This document shows, one piece after another, positions 1 through 7,916 of a DNA stretch of 19,050 nt. Origin of the DNA: Bacteroidales bacterium UBA1077 (GTDB lineage Bacteria; Bacteroidota; Bacteroidia; Bacteroidales; UBA932); the NCBI GenBank assembly GCA_002314195.1, contig DCCQ01000125.1:43988-63037 (forward strand), read 5' to 3'. The notes beneath the pieces were generated by a model. It was not told the DNA's origin, searched no databases, and saw only the letters and a list, made by a program, of their open reading frames with translations. The position numbers and the translations under genes are program-made. The stretch's first letter is position 1. Each line of letters begins with the position of its first letter.

Positions 1-16
1 CAAATCAAAACAGCTT

Positions 17-1132
17 CTAAGGCTCATTCATCCCGGAAATAACCTTGAGGCAGAAGACCAGAGCCTCCATGGCGTGATCGTTGAGGATCACCAGCGTCTC
101 CGGGCATATTTCAAAGAAAGACAGCGCGATTGTGGCCACTGAAAGGGTCATGATTGCGCTTGTCAGTGGAAGAGCGATCAGATTGGTCAGAATGAAGTAT
201 TTCGGGAATGTGTGGAAATAGTGCCAAGCTATCGGTCCGGTGAAGACCTGACATGAGATTGACAACATCGCGGCGTTCCAGATTTTCCGGAAAGGGTTGA
301 ACTTAGACCATTTTGAGCCACTTGAGGAGGGGTATATCCGCTCCAGGGTGGGGTAGAGCAGGAATATTCCCGCCATTGCCATGTAGGAGAGTTGGAAGCC
401 AACAGAACTGATGACATCCGGCTTGAGCGCCAGTTGGATGGTCAGTGCGGCCAGCAGTACCCTTACGGGTTCCCTTTTCCTGCCAAGCAGTTTGGCTGTC
501 TCGTTGATGGTTATGAAGAGGAAAGCCCGGATGATGGACGGCGCGGCTCCTGTCATGATTGAATAGAACAGCGCGGCCCCGATGATCAATGAATATCTCA
601 GTTTTCTGGCCCGGGGGCTGTTTCCCAGAGGAAGGGTCAACCTTGTCAGGATGAGGTAAAGCACACCCAAATGCAGCCCTGAGAGGGCAAGGATATGTGA
701 GGCTCCGCTGCCCCTGAATATTCCTGTGATCTCTTTGGTCAGGTCGCTTTTGTCGCCGGTAAGCAGGGCTTTCACCAGCGGCCCTGTGGTCTCAGATGGG
801 TATGGAATGGCATCGATTGTGGTGCGAAGCTGTCCTACGGCTTTTCCGGCGGCAGGGCCGATGAATCCGTTGGAATATTCAGGAATCCCGCTTGCAAGGG
901 AATAACTTAAAGAGCAGAATATTCCGGCGACAATGAAAATTCCAGCGAAGGCAATCCACCCCTTGGTGAGCATGGCGAAGCGCACCGCTATGGTTGTTAT
1001 ACAGATGAGTAGAAGAATTAAATCCGTAATGAGCGGCAGTCCCTCGGAAGGTAAAGGGCACAGAACAGTCCCCGCCGCGACCCCCGCCGCGAATGGCACA
1101 CTGATCCCCGCAATATCTCTCGCCTCAATCAT
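17..1132 (-). CDS. ComEC/Rec2-family membrane protein, short form
   Basis: This is a polytopic inner-membrane protein of 371 residues. Residues about 122-158 carry the ComEC/Rec2 competence-domain signature, LLTGDKSD followed by FRGSGASHILALSGLHLG, and several hydrophobic helices follow. In the family, ComEC forms the channel that takes transformed single-stranded DNA into the cytoplasm. Full-length members are usually 600-800 residues, with a longer N-terminal region and a C-terminal metallo-beta-lactamase-like domain. Here only about 120 residues precede the signature and the protein stops soon after the membrane core, so the nuclease-like domain is absent. It is therefore either a reduced lineage form or a channel whose other domain is encoded elsewhere. 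The stop (TAG on the minus strand) lies 17 bases from the window edge, so the downstream gene is not visible. The family call is firm; a role in DNA uptake is inferred. Confidence 0.85.
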   Translation of the reverse strand: MIEARDIAGISVPFAAGVAAGTVLCPLPSEGLPLITDLILLLICITTIAVRFAMLTKGWIAFAGIFIVAGIFCSLSYSLASGIPEYSNGFIGPAAGKAVGQLRTTIDAIPYPSETTGPLVKALLTGDKSDLTKEITGIFRGSGASHILALSGLHLGVLYLILTRLTLPLGNSPRARKLRYSLIIGAALFYSIMTGAAPSIIRAFLFITINETAKLLGRKREPVRVLLAALTIQLALKPDVISSVGFQLSYMAMAGIFLLYPTLERIYPSSSGSKWSKFNPFRKIWNAAMLSISCQVFTGPIAWHYFHTFPKYFILTNLIALPLTSAIMTLSVATIALSFFEICPETLVILNDHAMEALVFCLKVISGMNEP

Positions 1133-1147
1133 CGCACGTCCATATTA

Positions 1148-1181
1148 TTTGCCAAAAATAGTGATTAATTTCGTATCTTTG
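1148..1181 (+). promoter_or_regulatory. Bacteroidota-type promoter of ackA
   Basis: TTTG at 1148-1151 and TATCTTTG at 1174-1181 are separated by 22 bases and match the -33/-7 pattern (TTTG and TAnnTTTG) used by the primary sigma factor of Bacteroides. Transcription would start near 1188 and leave a leader of roughly 20 bases before the ATG at 1211. It sits in the only gap between the divergent comEC-like and ackA genes. Confidence 0.6.
1153..1160 (-). promoter_or_regulatory. Possible -7 box for the comEC-like gene
   Basis: The minus strand reads TATTTTTG, an exact match to the Bacteroidota -7 consensus TAnnTTTG, about 20 bases before the ATG at 1132. No clear TTG -33 box lies at the right distance (the minus strand has TGAC there), so the call is weak. 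It would overlap the acetate kinase promoter on the other strand. Confidence 0.3.
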
Positions 1182-1210
1182 TCAGCATAATTACATAAAT
1201 CTCAAACGGA

Positions 1211-2425
1211 ATGATTATTCTTGTTATCAATTGCGGAAGCTCTTCGATCAAGTACCAACTGCTTGACATGAAGAACGATGACGTTTACACCCTTTTGGCC
1301 AAAGGTATAGTAGAGAAAATCGGCCTGGAATGCGGAAGACTCCAGCATACTCCGGCCGGCAAAGAAAAGGTGGTCAAGGATCTTCCTGTGCCGGATCATA
1401 CGGTAGGAATGCAGATCGTGCTTGAGGCCCTCATCGACAAGGATCACGGTGTCCTCAAGTCATTCGATGACATCGAGGCTGTCGGCCACAGGATCGTGCA
1501 GGGTGCCGACTTCTTCTCCGGAAGCGCCATCGTGGACGAGGATGTCATCAAGAAGATCGACTTCTGCTGCGACTTCGCACCTCTCCACAACCCTGCCCAT
1601 CTGCTCGGAATCAGGGCTTGCCAGGAAGTGCTGCCTTCTGTGCCTCAGGTCGTGACGTTCGACACCGCCTTCCATCAGACGATGCCGCCGTACGCCTACA
1701 TGTACGGTCTTCCTTATGAATATTATGACAAGTACCATATCCGTCGCTACGGTGCCCACGGAACGAGCCATCAGTTCGTGGCCAAGAAGGGCGCTGAGAT
1801 GGTAGGCCTTGACCTGAACAACTCGAGGATCATCACCTGCCACATCGGAAACGGCAGTTCCATAACAGCCATCGTGAACGGGAAATCCATCGACACCTCG
1901 ATGGGTCTCACCCCGCTTGAGGGGCTGGTCATGGGAACCCGCTGCGGTGACGTGGACGCCAACGCTGTCCTTTACATGATGAAGAAAGAAAACCTTACTC
2001 CTGATCAGATGTACGACATCGTGAACAAGAAGAGCGGATTTCTCGGGGTCTCTCAGAAGACATCAGACGCCCGCGAGCTGGACGAGCTTGCCAACGGCGG
2101 CGACCGTCAGGCCAAACTTGTCCTCAAGATGCTTACATTCCAGATGATCAAGTACATCGGAGCGTACACGGCCGAGATGAACGGAGTTGACGCCATCTTC
2201 TTCACCGGTGGCATCGGAGAGCACAACAGCCGTCTGCGCCGCAGGGTCTGCGAGAACTTCACCTATCTCGGACTCACTTTCGACTACGAGGCCAACACCG
2301 CATGGGGAGTGGACACAGTGATCTCCTTGCCGGATTCCAAAGTCAAGGTGGCTCTTGTGACAACCGACGAGGAACTTGTCATCGCGCGTGACACGATGCA
2401 CCTCGTTCAGAGCATGGATGAATAA
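1211..2425 (+). CDS. ackA: Acetate kinase
   Basis: Cytoplasmic acetate kinase of 404 residues, the normal family length. It interconverts acetyl phosphate plus ADP with acetate plus ATP. The phosphate-binding signature NCGSSSIKY is at residues 7-15. Residues R94, D151, H183, R244 and E387 fall in the contexts GHRIVQG, DTAFHQTMP, RRYGAHGTSH, MGTRCGD and DEELVIA. These correspond, with a constant +3 offset, to the catalytic R91, D148, H180, R241 and E384 described for the Methanosarcina thermophila enzyme. Butyrate kinases share the fold but are shorter (about 355 residues) and differ in these motifs. The start at 1211 gives the standard N-terminus. Only 22 bases separate it from the acyltransferase gene at 2448, so the two are very probably co-transcribed from the promoter at 1148-1181. 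Confidence 0.95.
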   Translation: MIILVINCGSSSIKYQLLDMKNDDVYTLLAKGIVEKIGLECGRLQHTPAGKEKVVKDLPVPDHTVGMQIVLEALIDKDHGVLKSFDDIEAVGHRIVQGADFFSGSAIVDEDVIKKIDFCCDFAPLHNPAHLLGIRACQEVLPSVPQVVTFDTAFHQTMPPYAYMYGLPYEYYDKYHIRRYGAHGTSHQFVAKKGAEMVGLDLNNSRIITCHIGNGSSITAIVNGKSIDTSMGLTPLEGLVMGTRCGDVDANAVLYMMKKENLTPDQMYDIVNKKSGFLGVSQKTSDARELDELANGGDRQAKLVLKMLTFQMIKYIGAYTAEMNGVDAIFFTGGIGEHNSRLRRRVCENFTYLGLTFDYEANTAWGVDTVISLPDSKVKVALVTTDEELVIARDTMHLVQSMDE

Positions 2426-2447
2426 TTGATTAAAAATCAGAAATATC

Positions 2448-3359
2448 ATGATCACAAAATTCGCTGACGTATTCGCCGAACTCAAAGAGAAAGGCGTATG
2501 CAAAAGAATGGTCGCCGCATGGGCTGTTGACGAGCACACCATAGAGGCTTGCGCCAAGGCTTCAGAGATGGGTTTCGTGAAGGTTACCCTCGTAGGTGAC
2601 AAGGAACTCATCAAGGAGACCTGCCAGAAGAACAACATTGACATCGAACTCTTCGAGATTGTCAACGAGCCTGTCGAGCTCAAGGCTGTCTCAAGAGCCG
2701 TGCAGCTTGTTCATGACGGTGAAGGCGATGTCCTGATGAAGGGTCTCTGCTCCACGGACAAGTTCCTCCGCGCCATCCTTAACAAGGAGACCGGACTTCT
2801 TCCTCCAAAGGGTGTCCTGAGTCACGTCGGTGTCATCGAAAGCCCTAACTATCACAAACTTCTCTTCTTGTCTGACATGGCTGTGATTCCTCTTCCTGAC
2901 TTCCGCCAGAAGATGAAGATCGCCGGCTATCTCGTGGGTGTCGCCAAGTCATTCGGCATCGCCAAGCCTAAGCTTGCGTTCATCGCCGCATCTGAGCAGG
3001 TTCTTGACTCAATGCCAGCCTGCATGGAGGCCGCCGCTCTCGCCAAGATGGTTGACCGTGGCCAGATCAAGGGATGCATCGCTGACGGCCCTCTGGCTCT
3101 GGATGTCGCCATTGACCAGGAGTCTGTCGAAATCAAGAAACTTGTCAGCCCTGTCGCCGGTGACGCTGACTGCCTTGAATTCCCTAACATCGAGTCCGCA
3201 AATGTGTTCTGGAAGACAAACTCCAAACTCGCCACTGGCGTCAAGCAGGCCGGTATGCTCGTCGGAACGACCGTTCCTTGCGTGCTCGCTAGCCGCGCGG
3301 ACAGCGTTGACACAAAGCTGAACTCCATCGCTGAGGCTGTGATGTTCGTCAACAAGTAG
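2448..3359 (+). CDS. Phosphate acyltransferase (Ptb/Pta family)
   Basis: This 303-residue phosphotransacylase exchanges CoA for phosphate on an acyl group and so supplies acyl phosphate to the kinase encoded just upstream. VLMKGL at 95-100, DRGQIKGCIADGPLALDVA at 203-221 and GDADCLEFPNIESANV at 238-253 resemble the phosphate butyryltransferase branch more than the usual phosphate acetyltransferase, which is about 330 residues or longer. The upstream kinase has acetate kinase residues, so the physiological substrate may still be acetyl-CoA. Propionyl- or butyryl-CoA cannot be excluded from sequence. It is the second gene of a two-gene operon and is followed by a strong terminator at 3379-3428. 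The family is sure; substrate specificity is inferred. Confidence 0.85.
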   Translation: MITKFADVFAELKEKGVCKRMVAAWAVDEHTIEACAKASEMGFVKVTLVGDKELIKETCQKNNIDIELFEIVNEPVELKAVSRAVQLVHDGEGDVLMKGLCSTDKFLRAILNKETGLLPPKGVLSHVGVIESPNYHKLLFLSDMAVIPLPDFRQKMKIAGYLVGVAKSFGIAKPKLAFIAASEQVLDSMPACMEAAALAKMVDRGQIKGCIADGPLALDVAIDQESVEIKKLVSPVAGDADCLEFPNIESANVFWKTNSKLATGVKQAGMLVGTTVPCVLASRADSVDTKLNSIAEAVMFVNK

Positions 3360-3378
3360 CCTCTTTTGAATATTACTG

Positions 3379-3428
3379 ATTCCGCCCGGCACTTCGACAA
3401 ACTCAGTGACCGGGCGGAATTTTTTTTT
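3379..3428 (+). terminator. Rho-independent terminator after ackA-acyltransferase
   Basis: A perfect 11-bp stem (ATTCCGCCCGG at 3379-3389 with CCGGGCGGAAT at 3410-3420) closes a 20-base loop and runs directly into eight T residues at 3421-3428. It lies 20 bases after the acyltransferase stop. Its loop is itself the left arm of a larger inverted repeat (3386-3458). Confidence 0.85.
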
Positions 3429-3458
3429 CATCTGTCACTGAGTTCGTCGAAGTGCCGG
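3386..3458. repeat. Intergenic inverted repeat of the TTCGACAAACTCAGTGAC type
   Basis: The arms at 3386-3410 and 3434-3458 are 25 bases each and pair with one mismatch (AAACTC against GAACTC). The 23-base spacer holds half of the terminator stem and the T-run. The arm core CACTTCGACAAACTCAGTGA resembles a dispersed repeat with core TTCGACAGGCTCAGTGACC that I recall from intergenic regions of many bacteria. That resemblance is from memory, not a search. It fills nearly the whole gap between two convergent genes. Confidence 0.75.
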
Positions 3459-3463
3459 AGGGA

Positions 3464-4804
3464 TTAGTCAAACCACTCTTTCTCCGGGTCAACCTCTTCA
3501 TCCTGTTCCGGGTAGAACATATTCCTTGCCGGGAATTTTGTGGAATATTTCGCTCGCAGCTTGTCGAACAGTTCTGCGGTGTGACGCGCGAGTCCCGGCC
3601 CCTTATAGGTGCTGGTGTTGGAGATGAAGATCCAGCATTCCCCGTCAGGGAAGTACTTGACAAGGGCGCTTGTCCCGGCAAAAGTTCCGGTACGGGTCCA
3701 GTAACCGTCCTTGGTGTCGTTCCATCCGAGAGAGTAGGTGTTCTCGTCGAAATATTCAGTCATCAGATCCACGCTTTCCTTGCTGATGATGTCCGGCACT
3801 TCCGGCTTTCCGTCAATTGATGCCACCAGAAGCGCCAATTCCGGAGTCGACGCCGCCCAGGCTCCCGCACCCGAAAGACCGGTCACATTGTTGCCGCCGT
3901 AGCAGCGGGTGACTTTCCTGCCACTGTTGTTGAACTCTTCCGCCGGCTCGTCATCGTGCTGGACATAGTAACGGGCCTCGTTGGGAAGCTTGTGCTTGTA
4001 GTAATTCCCGGCGATGTGGAAATCGACACACCCGGCCGGACGCAGCACGTTTTCCTGCATGAAGGACTCATAGTCCATCCCACTGACCTTCTCAATCACC
4101 ATTGATAGAGCCAGATAACCGAAGTTAGAATATTCCTGAGCCGTCCCGGGAACGAATTTCACACGCCTTTTGAGTTGAAGTTCCATAAGTCGCTCCTGTG
4201 TCGGAACCTCTTTCCACCCGTTCTGCATCATTATCCAGCGGGTCGAGAACATCGGATCTCCGCCACGCTTGGAGAACCCGCCCTTGTGCCGCAGCAGATC
4301 CTCGACCGTTATCCTGTAGTAGAGCGTGTCCTTTATCGCGGCGTTGTAGGTGGAATCGTTCAAGATTCCGTCGGGGCCGAAAACCTTGTCCTTGAGGTTA
4401 AGCAACCCTCTGTCCTGAAGCGTCATGATACCTACTGCCGTCACCAATTTTGAAACCGAGGCCATCCGCAGAATGTTCCCGGGTTGCATTTCCTTTCCGG
4501 TGTCGGCCTCCCCGTAGCCTTTTGCGAAGAGCAGCGAGTCATTTCTCATGACGGACAGTGACGCCCCGTGTATTCCCCAGTAAGTCAGATAGTCTTTGAC
4601 CATTTTGTCGAATCCGGCCAAGGACGATGTGTCTGACATCGCGTTTGTCAGTGTCTCGTTGAGGTTGACCGGGACTGGATGTGATTCCTGTTCCGCAGAC
4701 GCTCTTTTTCCGAACGCGGATTTCCCGGCTATGATGACAATCAGCGCGGTGATGAGACCCGCCGCGGAAGTGAAAAGTATCTTCCTTGTTCTGGAATCGG
4801 CCAT
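3464..4804 (-). CDS. Serine hydrolase of the beta-lactamase / penicillin-binding fold
   Basis: A 446-residue protein with one N-terminal membrane segment (about 8-30), which would place the catalytic domain in the periplasm. The class C / Pfam Beta-lactamase motifs are present: SVSK at 116-119 with S116 as the likely nucleophile and K119 as the base, YSN at 225-227, and RTG at 371-373 in the place of the KTG box. Family members include D-aminopeptidases, esterases, peptidoglycan-acting enzymes and true beta-lactamases; the sequence does not decide among them. It is the last gene of a six-gene minus-strand run, and its ATG lies 4 bases after the stop of the kinase-like gene. The C-terminal tail is short and acidic. 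The fold is firm and the substrate unknown. Confidence 0.88.
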   Translation of the reverse strand: MADSRTRKILFTSAAGLITALIVIIAGKSAFGKRASAEQESHPVPVNLNETLTNAMSDTSSLAGFDKMVKDYLTYWGIHGASLSVMRNDSLLFAKGYGEADTGKEMQPGNILRMASVSKLVTAVGIMTLQDRGLLNLKDKVFGPDGILNDSTYNAAIKDTLYYRITVEDLLRHKGGFSKRGGDPMFSTRWIMMQNGWKEVPTQERLMELQLKRRVKFVPGTAQEYSNFGYLALSMVIEKVSGMDYESFMQENVLRPAGCVDFHIAGNYYKHKLPNEARYYVQHDDEPAEEFNNSGRKVTRCYGGNNVTGLSGAGAWAASTPELALLVASIDGKPEVPDIISKESVDLMTEYFDENTYSLGWNDTKDGYWTRTGTFAGTSALVKYFPDGECWIFISNTSTYKGPGLARHTAELFDKLRAKYSTKFPARNMFYPEQDEEVDPEKEWFD

Positions 4805-4808
4805 ATTC

Positions 4809-5426
4809 TTAGATCAAACCGGCCTTTTTCCCGAAGTCGATGATAAAGTCTGCTGTTCCGTCTATTCCCAACAGGGAGGAGTCGATGCAGAGGTCGTAGT
4901 CCGATGCCGCTCCCCAGTTGCCGAAAGTGAAGAAGTTGTAGTAGGTTTCCCTTGTCCTGTCCTGCCTTCCGATTCTGTTTCGTGCCTCTTCAGCGGTGAT
5001 CTTCAGCCTTTCCGCAACCCTTTTTTCACGGTCTTCCATAGGGGCGGTTATGAACACGTCGAGGCATTTCAGGTCGCGGAGAATGTAGTTTGAGCACCTG
5101 CCGACGAAGATCGCCGGCCCTTTCGCGGCTATATTCCTTATGACCTCGCTCTGTATTTTGAAAAGTTCGTTGTCTCCGACATAGTTATGCGCGTCCGCGA
5201 ACCTTCCGGTCCCGAAGAAAGATGAAATGTTGAATATGCTTCTTTTCTCGTCGCTGCGCTCGAATAATTCTTTGCTGAAGCCGCTTTCATCGGCGGCTTT
5301 GGAAATCAGTTCGTTGTCATAGACTGGAATGCCGAGGACATCGCTGATCCTTAGGGCGACAAGCTTGCCGCCGCTGCCGAACTGTCGCCCGATGTTGATT
5401 ATTGTGTGTTGTCCGTTCATATTCAT
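4809..5426 (-). CDS. Cytidylate kinase-like P-loop protein
   Basis: A 205-residue cytoplasmic protein matching the cytidylate-kinase-like family (Cytidylate_kin2). The P-loop GRQFGSGGK spans residues 13-21, where ordinary Cmk has GxxGxGK-type glycines. A VGRCSNYIL segment and an arginine-rich lid region (REKRVAERL to NRIGRQDRTR) follow. These proteins occur widely in Bacteroidota and Firmicutes beside transporters, and their substrate is not established, so the name does not prove CMP kinase activity. The start MNMNGQ has two adjacent ATG options (5426 and 5420). It lies 14 bases after the MATE gene and 4 bases before the serine hydrolase gene, which supports one transcript. Confidence 0.8.
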   Translation of the reverse strand: MNMNGQHTIINIGRQFGSGGKLVALRISDVLGIPVYDNELISKAADESGFSKELFERSDEKRSIFNISSFFGTGRFADAHNYVGDNELFKIQSEVIRNIAAKGPAIFVGRCSNYILRDLKCLDVFITAPMEDREKRVAERLKITAEEARNRIGRQDRTRETYYNFFTFGNWGAASDYDLCIDSSLLGIDGTADFIIDFGKKAGLI

Positions 5427-5440
5427 TAGTGTTGGTTGTT

Positions 5441-6838
5441 CTATGAGATCGCGCTGCCGAGGATCGTCGGCTCGTCGCCATCCTTGAGTTTGCTGAACTT
5501 GCGCATGAGGCGGCTGACCATGAACAGGGTCGTGATGCAGGCCAGAGCATCGGAGATCGGGAACGCCGCGAAAACACCATGGATGTCAAAGAACGTCGGC
5601 AGGATGTACAGCATCGGCACGAGGTACAGCAGCTGGCGGCTCAGAGACAGGAAGATGGACTTCTTGACCATCCCAAGGCTCTGGAACAGGTTGGTTGACA
5701 CCATCTGCCACCCAACGATAAGCACCACAAGGTTCATCACCCTCAATCCCTTCTCCGCCACTTCCTTAAGGCTCGGATCGTTGGTGAATATGCTTACCAT
5801 CACTTCCGGAAAGAACTCCGAGGCGATGAACCAGAAGCCAGTTATGATAGTTGCCCACATTGAAGTTCGGAGGAAGACCTCACGTACCCTTGAATATTTT
5901 CTTGCTCCGAAATTGTAACCGGCTATAGGCTGCATCCCCTGGTTGAATCCCATCACCACCATGATGAAAAGGAAGTTGATCCTGTTTATGATACCGTAGG
6001 CCCCGATGGCGATGTCTCCGCCGTACTTGAGAAGCTGCTGGTTGATGAACATCGTCACGATGCATGATGCGGAGTTCATCAGGAAAGGCCCCATGCCGAT
6101 TGACAATGAATCCTTTGCGATTCTCCACTCGATCTCGAAGAATCTCTTCGGCAGGCGGAGGACGTTGTCCTTGCGCATGAAGTAGAAGATAGAATATGCC
6201 AGCGAGACAGCCTGGCAGATGACTGTCGCCAAGGCAGCGCCGCGGACACCCATCCCGAGAGTGAAGATGAATATCGGATCCAGGATGCTGTTCAGGATCA
6301 CCGTGAACAAGGTAAGCCCCATCGCCATCTTAGGATTGCCCGAAGACCGGATGACGCTGTTCAGTCCGAAGTAGAGATGGGTGATGACATTGCCGTAGAG
6401 GATGATCTCCATGTAGTCTCGGGCGTACTTGAGCGTGTTCTCGCTGGCTCCGAAGAAGTAGAGGATCGGATCCAGGAACATCAGACAGAACACGGTGAAG
6501 AGGATTCCGACTATGCAGTTCAGTGTCACCTCATTGGCGAGGACCTTGTTGGCTATCTTGTAGTTCCTCTGACCAAGAAGCACGGAGATCATCGTCGCCG
6601 CTCCGACTCCCACAAGAGTCCCGAGCGCCGTGCTGAGGTTCATAAGCGGGAACGTGACGGCAAGTCCTGAGATGGCCAGCGAGCCGGTTTCGGGAATATG
6701 CCCGATGTAGATGCTGTCCACCATATTATAGAGAGAAGACGCAGTCATGGCGATGATTCCAGGGACTGCGTACTTCTTGAGCAATTTTCCTATGCTCTCA
6801 CTTCCGAGTTCGGTAGGAGCGGTTTGAGTCTGTGACAT
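5441..6838 (-). CDS. MATE-family multidrug/metabolite efflux transporter
   Basis: A 465-residue inner-membrane protein with the length and hydrophobic pattern of a 12-helix MATE transporter. The first helix has the family opening, with PGIIAMTASSLYNMVDSIYIG at roughly 30-50. The two halves are related, the second containing GFNQGMQPIAGYNFGA, a MATE hallmark. MATE proteins export cationic drugs or metabolites in exchange for sodium or protons; the substrate here is unknown. It is the fourth gene of the minus-strand run, starting 11 bases after the larger FKBP-like lipoprotein gene and leading into the kinase-like gene. Confidence 0.92.
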   Translation of the reverse strand: MSQTQTAPTELGSESIGKLLKKYAVPGIIAMTASSLYNMVDSIYIGHIPETGSLAISGLAVTFPLMNLSTALGTLVGVGAATMISVLLGQRNYKIANKVLANEVTLNCIVGILFTVFCLMFLDPILYFFGASENTLKYARDYMEIILYGNVITHLYFGLNSVIRSSGNPKMAMGLTLFTVILNSILDPIFIFTLGMGVRGAALATVICQAVSLAYSIFYFMRKDNVLRLPKRFFEIEWRIAKDSLSIGMGPFLMNSASCIVTMFINQQLLKYGGDIAIGAYGIINRINFLFIMVVMGFNQGMQPIAGYNFGARKYSRVREVFLRTSMWATIITGFWFIASEFFPEVMVSIFTNDPSLKEVAEKGLRVMNLVVLIVGWQMVSTNLFQSLGMVKKSIFLSLSRQLLYLVPMLYILPTFFDIHGVFAAFPISDALACITTLFMVSRLMRKFSKLKDGDEPTILGSAIS

Positions 6839-6849
6839 TCTTCCTTTCC

Positions 6850-7896
6850 TTATTCTTCTTTATCAACAATCTCTATCTCGAATGTCAGAGGTGCGAAGCT
6901 TGGAATCACATTTCCGCTGCCGCTGTAACTGTAGCCCAGAGCCGAGTAGAACGCGCATATTCCTTTCTCGTAGGCTTTCAGTTTTGAGAGGCAATAGGCG
7001 AATCCGTTGATCGTTGTGCTTCCGTCAGACGAACTGGATCCTCCCAGGGTGATTTCTGTGTAGTCCTCGTTCAACTGAACCATCTGAGGCTCGTATGTTT
7101 TTGAGGAAGAATAAATTCCGTAGAATTTAGCAGTATCCTCGACGGTTGTGTCGAACACCTGGCCGTTCAGAAGCCTGCCCGTGTAGTTGATGTAGAATGT
7201 AGTGTCGCGAGGTAAAGTCGTGGTGTCCGTAGGTTCCTTGAGCTGCTGGTAGTAGTAGCCGTAGAAAGTGGAATCGACATCGTTCATCTTGATGGCTGTG
7301 TACCTTTCAAGAGAGTCGACCTCCCACTTGTTGATGTTGTCCGTCTTGTCCACTAGTGTGATTGTGTAGATGGCATTGCTGCCGGTCTTGTTCTGGTAGA
7401 GCTCCTCGGCGGTGCTGTAATTCTCCTTGTCATCAAGTGTGGCGTTCAGCCAGCCGGGAATCACCGCTGTCCTTGTGCCTCCGACTTTCATTCCTTTCAC
7501 CATCTCCAGTATTCCTGGCTGCGTGTAATAATAGGAATCAACCACCACGGAGGGACCATAGTAGTTGCCTTTTGTGTATTTTCCGATCTGCTGGGCTACC
7601 TTCTCCTCTGAAGTGGAACTTATATTGCCGTCAAGGTCAGTGGCGGTGTAGCGGATAAAGAAGAAATAGTCGTCGTCCGAGATGCTTTCTCCGGTCCCGG
7701 GCTTGTCTTCGGTGATGTATATCCCCAGGCCCGTAGGGCTGACTTCAGGATAGTGGGCGCCCAACCATGCGTCAAGGTAGATCTTGTTGTCATCGTTCGC
7801 GTACACGCTGCTCTCTTTGGCGCAGGATCCGGTCATTGCCGCTATCATGACAGCCGTCCCGCAGAGCGAAATGATTTTGTTCTTAAATATGCTCAT
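6850..7896 (-). CDS. Lipoprotein with two FKBP-like domains
   Basis: A 348-residue protein with a lipoprotein signal ending MTGSC (Cys25), so it is probably membrane-anchored on the far side of the inner membrane. The C-terminal half is an FKBP-type peptidyl-prolyl isomerase domain: FYINYTGRLLNGQVFDTT matches the YTGxLxDGxxFD core, and the end GNVIPSFAPLTFEIEIVD matches the IPPNAxLxFxVEL strand. The region about 55-190 looks like a second, degenerate FKBP domain (MVKGMKVGGTRTAVIPGWL, AIYTITLVD) without the FD core. Both may act more as folding chaperones than as enzymes. It lies 20 bases downstream of a second, smaller FKBP-like lipoprotein gene. Clients are unknown. Confidence 0.8.
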   Translation of the reverse strand: MSIFKNKIISLCGTAVMIAAMTGSCAKESSVYANDDNKIYLDAWLGAHYPEVSPTGLGIYITEDKPGTGESISDDDYFFFIRYTATDLDGNISSTSEEKVAQQIGKYTKGNYYGPSVVVDSYYYTQPGILEMVKGMKVGGTRTAVIPGWLNATLDDKENYSTAEELYQNKTGSNAIYTITLVDKTDNINKWEVDSLERYTAIKMNDVDSTFYGYYYQQLKEPTDTTTLPRDTTFYINYTGRLLNGQVFDTTVEDTAKFYGIYSSSKTYEPQMVQLNEDYTEITLGGSSSSDGSTTINGFAYCLSKLKAYEKGICAFYSALGYSYSGSGNVIPSFAPLTFEIEIVDKEE

Positions 7897-7916
7897 ATCA
7901 ATCGTTATTCTTCACA

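Noticed and set aside
1460..1843. Minus-strand frame of 127 codons inside ackA
   Set aside because: Shadow of the acetate kinase gene in a GC-rich third-position pattern; no supporting motif or start context.
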